The notes under the pieces were generated by a model. That model saw only the letters and a list, made by a program, of their open reading frames with translations. It was not told where the DNA came from and ran no database searches. 11,157 bases of DNA from Actinomycetota bacterium. Its GTDB lineage: Bacteria; Actinomycetota; Thermoleophilia; Gaiellales; Gaiellaceae. The translations under genes were made by a program, and so were the position numbers. Shown here one piece after another: positions 6,694-11,157 of this stretch (its first letter is position 1; every line of letters starts with the position of its first letter). The stretch is taken from assembly GCA_005885085.1 (NCBI GenBank), contig VAXY01000109.1, positions 1 through 11,157 of the forward strand, in the 5' to 3' direction.

Positions 6694-7044
6694 GTGACCG
6701 AGGAGGCCCAGCTCGAAGCGATCGAGTCTCTGCGGGCAGGCACCGCCGAAGAGGCGACGACTGCGGTGGGCCGTCTGCTCGCGGTCACGGAGGCCGCCTA
6801 CGAGCGGCGGGCCCAACTCGAACAGGCGCTCAAGACGCGCGTCGCGATCGAGCAGGCGAAGGGCGTCCTGGCCGAACGGTACGGCCTCGGCTTCGACGAG
6901 GCCTTCGAGCTGATCCGGGGGGCGGCGCGCTCGAATCGCATGAAGCTCCATGACCTCGTCCTCAAGATCAGACCCGGCGAGTCGACGCCGGAGGAGCTGG
7001 GCTCGTTGGTGCGCGAAGACCAGCCGTCTCGCGCCGACGTTTAG
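6694..7044 (+). CDS. ANTAR-domain protein (RNA-binding antitermination regulator)
   Basis: A 116-residue protein. Residues about 1-48 are helical with a likely coiled coil (AAYERRAQLEQALKTR). Residues about 48-96 match the ANTAR domain: RVAIEQAKGVLAERYGLGFDEAFELIRGAARSNRMKLHDLVLKI, including the conserved AIEQAKG, the GLGFDEAF pattern and the R-x2-AR-x2-R-x-K-L helix. ANTAR domains bind paired hexanucleotide-loop hairpins in nascent RNA and prevent termination. Most are joined to a receiver, GAF or PAS sensor domain; none is present here, so the input signal must come through the short coiled coil or a partner. The start is GTG 6694. It heads a plus-strand series with two CxC-x4-C genes and an SGNH hydrolase, 30 bases before the first, so these are likely co-transcribed. 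Confidence 0.88.
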   Translation: MTEEAQLEAIESLRAGTAEEATTAVGRLLAVTEAAYERRAQLEQALKTRVAIEQAKGVLAERYGLGFDEAFELIRGAARSNRMKLHDLVLKIRPGESTPEELGSLVREDQPSRADV

Positions 7045-7064
7045 CGCGGGGACGTTTGCGCAAA
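7036..7064 (+). repeat. Near-direct repeat and palindrome at the ANTAR stop codon
   Basis: GACGTTTAGCGC (7036-7047) spans the ANTAR stop codon and recurs as GACGTTTGCGC (7051-7061), with one base missing, 15 bases downstream. The second copy merges into the perfect 10-bp palindrome TTTGCGCAAA (7055-7064). It occupies most of the 30-bp gap before the next start. Function unknown; it might be an operator or a chance duplication. Confidence 0.4.
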
Positions 7065-7074
7065 TGACCGCCAG

Positions 7075-7374
7075 GTGTTGGACGCAGTCACCGAGAGGAT
7101 CAAGGCGAACAACGCGCGGTTTCGTGACGCCAACGAGCGCATTCGAGGGCGGGCGGATGAGCTCGGCGCCGAGATGGAACGCATCCCGTTCCTGTGCGAG
7201 TGTCCGGTCGAGGACTGCGTCGAGATCCTTCGCCTCACGAGGGGTGAGTACTCCGCCGTGCGCGAACACCCGCGGCAGTTCATGACCGCGATCGGGCACG
7301 AGGCATCCGAACGGCCGGTCGGCGAGGTGGTCGCGCGCAGGGATGCATACGTCGTTGTGGAGAAATCCCTCTGA
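7075..7374 (+). CDS. Small conserved CxC-x4-C/GHE protein, copy B (unknown function)
   Basis: A 99-residue protein related to the products at 6250-6564 and 7387-7722. It keeps the order N-x3-F-R-x-ANERI (about 13-23), FLCECPVEDC (about 39-48), LTRGEYSAVRE, FMTAIGHE (about 66-73), VGEVVARRDAYVVVEK near the C-terminus. The CxC-x4-C triad and the GHE histidine are conserved. It is the shortest member and ends almost directly after VVEK. No export signal or membrane helix is seen. I use GTG 7075; TTG 7078 in the same frame is possible, and no strong ribosome site separates them. It lies 30 bases after the ANTAR gene and 12 bases before copy C, so all three are probably one transcript. Confidence 0.8.
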   Translation: MLDAVTERIKANNARFRDANERIRGRADELGAEMERIPFLCECPVEDCVEILRLTRGEYSAVREHPRQFMTAIGHEASERPVGEVVARRDAYVVVEKSL

Positions 7375-7379
7375 GGAAG
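7373..7379 (+). promoter_or_regulatory. Ribosome binding site for copy C
   Basis: GAGGAAG overlaps the stop codon of copy B and lies 7 bases before ATG 7387. This is a strong Shine-Dalgarno match and fixes the start of the downstream gene. Confidence 0.75.
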
Positions 7380-7386
7380 CGGATCG

Positions 7387-7722
7387 ATGGGAAGTCGTGA
7401 GGAGCGCATCGGCCTGAACGAGGCCGTGTTTCGCGAGGTGAACGAGCGGATCGAGGATCTCGCCGAGGGCTTCGCACTCACCTCGCAACCACTCGACCTG
7501 GTCTGCGAATGCGGGGACGCCTCCTGTCGCGAGCGCATCACCATGAGCCACGGGGAGTACGAGCAGCTCCGCTCGGAGTCGCATCGGTTCGCCGTCTACC
7601 CCGGCCACGAGGCGACGGATGTCGAGGCGATCGTCGAGAGGCGCGACGGCTACGACATCGTCGAGAAGGAGACGGGCGCGCCGGAACGCATCGCGGAGCA
7701 GACCGATCCGAGGGCGGGCTAG
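7387..7722 (+). CDS. Small conserved CxC-x4-C/GHE protein, copy C (unknown function)
   Basis: A 111-residue paralog of the proteins at 6250-6564 and 7075-7374. It has LNEAVFREVNERI (about 10-22), LVCECGDASC (about 38-47), MSHGEYEQLR, FAVYPGHE (about 66-73) and IVERRDGYDIVEKETG, then a tail (ERIAEQTDPRAG) missing from copy B. CxC-x4-C plus GHE is fully conserved. As I recall, similar hypothetical proteins are common in Thermoleophilia, often with this EQTDPR-like tail; no biochemical role is known to me. The ATG at 7387 has a strong ribosome site. The following SGNH hydrolase frame opens inside its 3' end. Confidence 0.82.
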   Translation: MGSREERIGLNEAVFREVNERIEDLAEGFALTSQPLDLVCECGDASCRERITMSHGEYEQLRSESHRFAVYPGHEATDVEAIVERRDGYDIVEKETGAPERIAEQTDPRAG

Positions 7723-8260
7723 CGCGAGCATCCTCGTCGCCGCGCTCGGCGACTCGATCACCGCCGGGTCGCCCGGGTCGACCGGCTGGGACCACTGGGC
7801 CGCCCGCGCCGATCCGCGGCTCGAGTTCCGGAACTGCGGTATCTATGGGCAGCGCACAGACGAGATCGCGGCGCGGCTCGACGAGTGTGCGCAGGGCGCG
7901 GACGTCCTGATCCTCCAGGGCGGCGTCAACGACATCGCGCAGGGTCGCGACGTTGAGCACGCCGCCGAGAATCTGAGGGCGATGGTGCGTCGAGGACGGG
8001 AGCTGGGATTGCGCGTGGCACTCGCCGACGTGCTGCCGTGGAACAACGGCTGGCCGAACGCGGAGCCGACGATCCGGCGGCTCAACGCGCTGATCGCGGA
8101 GATCGCGCGGGACGAGCACGTGCCGCTCCTGCCCTTTCACGACACGCTCGAGGATCCCGAGCGACCGGGACGCATGCGTGCGGAGTGGACGTCCGACGGG
8201 GACCATCCGTCCCCGGAGGGCTACCGCCGCCTCGGCGAGCTCGCCTTTACGTCGCCTTAG
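7619..8260 (+). CDS. SGNH/GDSL-family hydrolase (start uncertain)
   Basis: An esterase/lipase-like or acyl hydrolase. Block I is GDSITAG with the catalytic serine at residue 46 of this frame, block II is NCGIYGQ (72-78), block III is GGVNDIAQG (101-109, with N104), and block V is DGDHPSPEGY, with D193 and H196 forming the rest of the triad. The conserved domain begins at about 7730 (ILVAALGDS), 37 residues after the only available start, ATG 7619. That ATG overlaps the previous gene by 104 bases and would add an Arg/Ser-rich segment that is simply the alternate frame of copy C. No ATG, GTG, TTG or CTG lies in frame between them, so the true start may be a rare codon such as ATC 7730, or the native start has been lost. 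There is no signal peptide. Its TAG shares TTAG (8257-8260) with the convergent gene. Confidence 0.82.
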   Translation: MSRRSSRGATATTSSRRRRARRNASRSRPIRGRASASILVAALGDSITAGSPGSTGWDHWAARADPRLEFRNCGIYGQRTDEIAARLDECAQGADVLILQGGVNDIAQGRDVEHAAENLRAMVRRGRELGLRVALADVLPWNNGWPNAEPTIRRLNALIAEIARDEHVPLLPFHDTLEDPERPGRMRAEWTSDGDHPSPEGYRRLGELAFTSP

Positions 8261-8982
8261 AAAACGAAGACGTCGCCGTCGGACGCGCGCTCGATGTTCT
8301 CGTCGAGCGGCAACTCTTCGGGCCTGTGGATGATCACGAGGCGGCGCGCACCGGATTCCTCGAACGCTGCGACGGCTTCCTTCGCAGAGAGGTGCCCACG
8401 TAGACCGTTGCCCCCTTCGCGGCTTTCCCGCAGCGTCGCCTCGCACAGGAAGAGATCGGCGTCGCGGCCAACCTGTGCGAGCTGCGGGCTCGGCGCCGAG
8501 TCGCCGGAGTACGCGAGCGTCGACGTGCCGTCGCTGACGCGCAACGCGAACGTCTGCAGCTGGTAATGCGGAACGCGCAGCGGCGTGACCTGCAGGCCGC
8601 ACGTCTCAAATGGGACGCCTTCCTCGTACGCACGTGTGTCGAACGCATCGTCGAACATGCCCGGGACGCCGAACTTCCCCTCGAAGACCTCGAGCTCGGC
8701 CTTGCCGCCGGGCGGCAGCCACAGCTGCGGCTTCGCCGTCTCGCGGCCCGGGCCGAACATCGCGCCGAACGTCCACGGCACGAGATCGCCCCAGTGATCG
8801 AGGTGGAAGTGGGTGATCACGATCGCGTCCACTCGCGGCCAGCCGTCCTGCTCGCGCAGGCGCGGCAGCACTCCCGGACCGCAGTCCAGCAGGAGCCGCC
8901 CCGAGCCCTCGACGAGATAGCCAGACTGCGCACCGCCGGGGTTGGGCCAGGCCGGCGAGCACCCGACGACCGTGAGCTTCAC
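8257..8982 (-). CDS. Metallo-beta-lactamase-fold hydrolase (RNase Z/phosphodiesterase-like)
   Basis: A 241-residue enzyme of the MBL superfamily. All metal ligands of a two-metal site are visible: HFHLDH at 58-63 (H58, H60, D62, H63), H139 in RVPHYQL, D161 in YSGDSAPSP, and H219 in IIHRPEE; a further GHLSAKEA (H197) resembles the GHsTaxEA motif of RNase Z-like proteins. The pattern SGDS followed by a DADLFLCEAT segment places it with the RNase Z/ElaC and phosphodiesterase-like branch rather than with beta-lactamases. HxHLDH is also the signature of class II cyclic nucleotide phosphodiesterases, so a phosphodiester substrate is plausible; the real substrate is unknown. It is cytoplasmic by lack of a signal. 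The start is GTG (complement of 8980-8982), 26 bp from the divergent cyclic-nucleotide-binding gene. Confidence 0.87.
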   Translation of the reverse strand: MKLTVVGCSPAWPNPGGAQSGYLVEGSGRLLLDCGPGVLPRLREQDGWPRVDAIVITHFHLDHWGDLVPWTFGAMFGPGRETAKPQLWLPPGGKAELEVFEGKFGVPGMFDDAFDTRAYEEGVPFETCGLQVTPLRVPHYQLQTFALRVSDGTSTLAYSGDSAPSPQLAQVGRDADLFLCEATLRESREGGNGLRGHLSAKEAVAAFEESGARRLVIIHRPEELPLDENIERASDGDVFVF

Positions 8983-8988
8983 CGCGTC

Positions 8989-8994
8989 AGTGTG
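8989..8994 (-). promoter_or_regulatory. Weak putative -10 element for the MBL gene
   Basis: On the minus strand CACACT ends 6 bases before the GTG at 8982, the spacing expected of a leaderless promoter. The hexamer is a weak match (CACACT rather than TANNNT). It lies back to back with the plus-strand element at 8996-9001. Confidence 0.3.
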
Positions 8995-8995
8995 G

Positions 8996-9001
8996 CATAG
9001 T
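8996..9001 (+). promoter_or_regulatory. Putative -10 element of a leaderless promoter for the cNMP-binding gene
   Basis: CATAGT is followed by 7 bases and the ATG at 9009, with no Shine-Dalgarno sequence. It would share its DNA with the divergent promoter of the MBL gene, so RNA polymerase could occupy only one at a time. Confidence 0.45.
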
Positions 9002-9008
9002 CCTCGCG

Positions 9009-9410
9009 ATGGCAGAGGGCGCGGTCGAACTCCTCCGTCGCGTGCCGATCTTCTCCGATCTCGATCGGAAGGAGCTCGACCGTATCGCGGCGTCGATGAA
9101 AGAGCGGACCTTCGACGCCGGCGACACGGTCACCTCGGAAGGCCAGAGCGGTGTCGGGTTCTTCGTGATCGAATCCGGAGAGGCGAAGGTCACGGTCGGC
9201 GGCGAGGACCGCCGGCGCCTCGGTCCCGGCGACTACTTCGGCGAGGTCGCGCTCCTGAACGAGAGCGCCCGGACGGCGACGATCACGGCCGAGAGCGATC
9301 TCAAGTGCTACGGGCTGACGTCGTGGGAGTTCCGCCCCCTCGTCGAGACCCACGGCTCGATCGCCTGGAAGCTCCTCCAGGCCATGTCCAAGACGTACCA
9401 AGGGAATTAA
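9009..9410 (+). CDS. Stand-alone cyclic nucleotide-binding domain protein (CRP/PKA-type CNB)
   Basis: A 133-residue protein that is a single cNMP-binding domain. LLRRVPIFSDLDRKELDRIAASMKERTF (about 8-35) is the typical N-terminal helical bundle. F-DAGDTVTSEGQSGVGFFVIESGEAKV forms the beta-roll, and the phosphate-binding cassette FGEVALLNESARTATI (77-91) retains the glutamate (E79) and arginine (R88) that bind the cyclic phosphate and ribose. It lacks a C-terminal HTH, kinase or channel domain, so it cannot bind DNA itself like CRP and probably works as a sensor subunit or partner protein. cAMP and cGMP cannot be told apart. The start is ATG 9009. It is divergent from the MBL-fold hydrolase and convergent with the ABC ATPase, with 35 bases between stops and no clear terminator. 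Confidence 0.9.
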   Translation: MAEGAVELLRRVPIFSDLDRKELDRIAASMKERTFDAGDTVTSEGQSGVGFFVIESGEAKVTVGGEDRRRLGPGDYFGEVALLNESARTATITAESDLKCYGLTSWEFRPLVETHGSIAWKLLQAMSKTYQGN

Positions 9411-9445
9411 TGCCGCAAGTCGGCGCCTCAGCAGTCTCCGTCGCT

Positions 9446-10966
9446 TTAGCCGAGTTGTAACGTCGCGTCGGCCTGCTCGATCAGGAGCGGGTCGTGCGTC
9501 GCGCACACGACTGCAGCGCCGAACGCCCGCGCGAGGCGGTCGAACAGCGTCCCGACGGCGATCGCGTTCGCCTGGTCGAGCCGCGACGTGGGCTCGTCCG
9601 CGAGCAGCAGTTCCGGTCGCGGGGCGAGCGCGCGAGCGATTGCAACCCGCCCGCGCTCGCCCGTCGAGAGGCGCGAGACGCGCTGCCCTGCTCGATCCTC
9701 GAGCCCGACCGCGACCAGAGTCTCTCGGGCGTCGGTGGGCGGGAGCCCGCGCAACGCAAGTGCGAGCTCGACGTTCTCCAATGCGCTCAGCGTCGGCACG
9801 AGACCCGGCTGTTGCCCGACGTAGCCGATGTGGTCGCGCCGGAAGTCTGCACGCGCCGCGCGGTCGAGCTGGGCCAAGTCCGTCCCGAGCACGTCGATCC
9901 CGCCGCTGTCCGGCAGCTCGAGCCCGGCGAGCAGATGCAGCAGTGTCGTCTTCCCGGACCCGGACGGCCCGGTCACGGCCGTCAGCGTCGACGACCGAAA
10001 CTCGGCCTCGAGCCCGTCGAGCACCCGGCGCGCTGCGTAACCCTTCGTTACCGCCCGGGCCGCCCCAACCAGAAGACTTTGTGGCTCAGAGCCACTAACT
10101 GGCTTCGGGGCGCTTGGTTCTCCCGTTTCGGCTTCGGCCTCGCCGCCCGAAACGACGATGTCCTGTCCGGACATGCGGGCCGTTGCATGCGTCCGGATCC
10201 CCGAGCGGCGCAGCAGTTCCTCCGGCAGTCGGAGCCAGCCGCCTTTGCCGAGGACGATCGCCTCCTCGCCGGCGACTCCGCCCGACTCCTCGCTGACGCG
10301 CCCGTCCCGAATCCGCACGACACGGTCGGCGATCGACGCCGATTCGGGATCGTGGCTGACAATCACGGCCGTGCAGCGCTCCGCGCGGATCAGCTGGCCG
10401 ATCGTGTCGTAGACGACGCGCGCGTTCGCCGCGTCGAGCTCGCCGGTCGGCTCGTCTGCAAGGAACAGCCGGGGCCGATGAGCGAGGGATGCCGCGACGG
10501 CGACGCGCTGCTGCTCGCCTCCGGACAGCTCCGCCGGGTGTGCGTGACGTCTGTCGCTGAGTCCGACCCGGTCGAGGAGCTCGTCAGCACGCCGCTCCCG
10601 CTCGGCCGCCGTCGCGCCCGCAAGGCCGAGCTCGAGCGAGATCAGCTCACGCGCGGTCAGCTCCGGCGCGAGCGCCCGTGCGTAGTGCTGGTCGGCGTAG
10701 CCGACGCTGCGCGTGCGGTAGCGCGCGACGTCCCGCGCCGGCAGCTTGGCGAGCTCCGTGCCGAACACACGCACCGTCCCGGCGGAGGGACGGTCGAGCC
10801 CGGCGAGGATCCGCAGGAATGTCGATTTCCCCGAGCCGCTCGGGCCGAGCACGGTGACGGTCTCGCGTTCGCGAACGGTCAGCGACAAACCTTGCAGCGC
10901 GGCGGCGTCGCCCTCGGGCGTCTGGTGCACGCGGAAGACCTCACGAACTTCGATGGCGGCGATCAC
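9446..10966 (-). CDS. ABC transporter ATPase with two fused nucleotide-binding domains (LolD/MacB-type)
   Basis: A 506-residue fusion of two NBDs of the LolD/MacB/FtsE class, which power FtsX-like permeases that do not import but extract, export or signal. NBD1 has Walker A GPSGSGKST (41-49), signature LSGGEQQRVAVA near 145, Walker B LFLADEPTGELD near 167 and H-loop VSHDPE. NBD2 has Walker A GPSGSGKTT near 332, a less regular signature LSTGERGRVAIA near 431, Walker B LLLADEPTSRLD near 452 and ATHDPL. Between them, residues about 238-272 (GGWLRLPEELLRRSGI ... QDIVVSG) resemble an AbrB-type swapped-hairpin domain, followed by an acidic, proline-rich linker. The start is GTG at 10966-10964, overlapping the stop of the upstream permease (GTGA), so both are one operon. 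Typical partners are large FtsX-domain permeases; the substrate is unknown. Confidence 0.88.
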   Translation of the reverse strand: MIAAIEVREVFRVHQTPEGDAAALQGLSLTVRERETVTVLGPSGSGKSTFLRILAGLDRPSAGTVRVFGTELAKLPARDVARYRTRSVGYADQHYARALAPELTARELISLELGLAGATAAERERRADELLDRVGLSDRRHAHPAELSGGEQQRVAVAASLAHRPRLFLADEPTGELDAANARVVYDTIGQLIRAERCTAVIVSHDPESASIADRVVRIRDGRVSEESGGVAGEEAIVLGKGGWLRLPEELLRRSGIRTHATARMSGQDIVVSGGEAEAETGEPSAPKPVSGSEPQSLLVGAARAVTKGYAARRVLDGLEAEFRSSTLTAVTGPSGSGKTTLLHLLAGLELPDSGGIDVLGTDLAQLDRAARADFRRDHIGYVGQQPGLVPTLSALENVELALALRGLPPTDARETLVAVGLEDRAGQRVSRLSTGERGRVAIARALAPRPELLLADEPTSRLDQANAIAVGTLFDRLARAFGAAVVCATHDPLLIEQADATLQLG

Positions 10967-11157
10967 GTTCCGATTTCCGCGATGCGTCCGGCGACATCGG
11001 CGCGGAAGGCCTGCCGTGTCGCCGCCGACACGAGTAGAGCGGCGACGAGGAAGTACGCCAGCAGTCCGAGCAACAGCGCCGGCCAGTCGAAGCCGAGCAG
11101 TAACGGCAGCCCGGCGGAGCCTGCGCCGGCCGTCAACGTGACGAGCGCGATGACGAG
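10963..11157 (-). CDS. FtsX/MacB-type ABC permease, 3' end only
   Basis: On the minus strand a frame is open from the window edge to TGA at 10965-10963, giving 64 residues. It contains two hydrophobic segments (VIALVTLTAGAGSAGLPLLL and the WPALLLGLLAYFLVAALLVSAA stretch) and ends TRQAFRADVAGRIAEIGT. Membrane helices followed by a short basic, cytoplasmic tail are the normal C-terminus of FtsX-domain permeases, and the gene overlaps the start of the dedicated ATPase by the GTGA motif. The protein would be the membrane subunit of that transporter. The rest lies beyond the window, so its length and any extracellular domain are unknown. The assignment rests mainly on the neighbouring ATPase. Confidence 0.7.
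   Translation of the reverse strand, partial: LVIALVTLTAGAGSAGLPLLLGFDWPALLLGLLAYFLVAALLVSAATRQAFRADVAGRIAEIGT

Noticed and set aside
6250..7761. A 503-codon open frame on the minus strand
   Set aside because: Only its last 104 codons (6250-6564) match the CxC-x4-C family. The rest is antisense to the ANTAR gene and copies B and C, an open frame by high GC at third positions.
9411..9445. A terminator between the cNMP-binding gene and the convergent ABC ATPase
   Set aside because: Only a 4-bp stem (GCCG/CGGC) is visible with no T-run on either strand.
10081..10095. GTGGCTCAGAGCCAC palindrome
   Set aside because: It lies in the linker-coding part of the fused ATPase gene, is a single short copy, and can be chance at this GC content.
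1..11157. CRISPR arrays, tRNA or rRNA genes, prophage or transposase genes
   Set aside because: No regularly spaced repeats, no cloverleaf-like sequence and no matching protein motifs were seen on either strand.

Overview
The window is very GC-rich, densely coded bacterial DNA with GTG and TTG starts, almost no intergenic space and several promoters that look leaderless. This fits a high-GC actinobacterium. The content (Liv transporter, a DUF2339 membrane protein, ANTAR regulator, and small CxC-x4-C proteins whose sequences resemble hypotheticals I associate with Thermoleophilia such as Gaiellales/Solirubrobacterales) makes that class my best guess. This is inference, not proof. I see no rRNA, tRNA, CRISPR array, insertion sequence or phage gene.

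Layout. (1) 1-1600, plus strand: the 3' end of a branched-chain amino acid ABC transporter operon: the tail of a LivM-type permease, then livG and livF, tightly spaced. (2) 1590-2749, plus: a class V aminotransferase-like gene coupled to livF. It is broken twice, by a 10-bp tandem duplication and by an apparent small deletion, and a 15-bp perfect inverted repeat (REP-like, loop of 3) sits in its N-terminal codons. (3) 2746-3030, minus: a small PASTA-domain lipoprotein. (4) 3139-5972, plus: a very large polytopic DUF2339 protein split by one frameshift near 4690, followed with an ATGA overlap by a small XRE/HigA-like DNA-binding protein (5969-6253). (5) 6250-8260: three paralogous small proteins with a conserved CxC-x4-C plus GHE signature, one on the minus strand and two on the plus strand, arranged around an ANTAR regulator gene and followed by an SGNH hydrolase. 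(6) 8257-9410: a metallo-beta-lactamase-fold hydrolase (minus) and a stand-alone cyclic-nucleotide-binding protein (plus), divergent with only 26 bp between their start codons. (7) 9446-11157, minus: an FtsX/MacB-type permease (its 3' end only) and its ATPase, a fusion of two LolD/MacB-like nucleotide-binding domains joined by a linker that contains an AbrB-like segment.

How the parts work together. Liv genes import branched-chain amino acids, and the adjacent decayed PLP enzyme was probably co-transcribed with them. The ANTAR protein may control the two downstream CxC-x4-C proteins and the SGNH hydrolase by RNA-level antitermination. The divergent MBL/cNMP pair could be a nucleotide-signal hydrolase and sensor, but only gene order supports this. 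The most promising undescribed element is the three-copy CxC-x4-C/GHE family around the ANTAR gene. Three of the four convergent gene pairs end in the same 4-bp YTAG stop overlap. There is no gene-free stretch over 300 bp: the largest gaps are 3031-3138 and 6565-6693, both divergent promoter regions.
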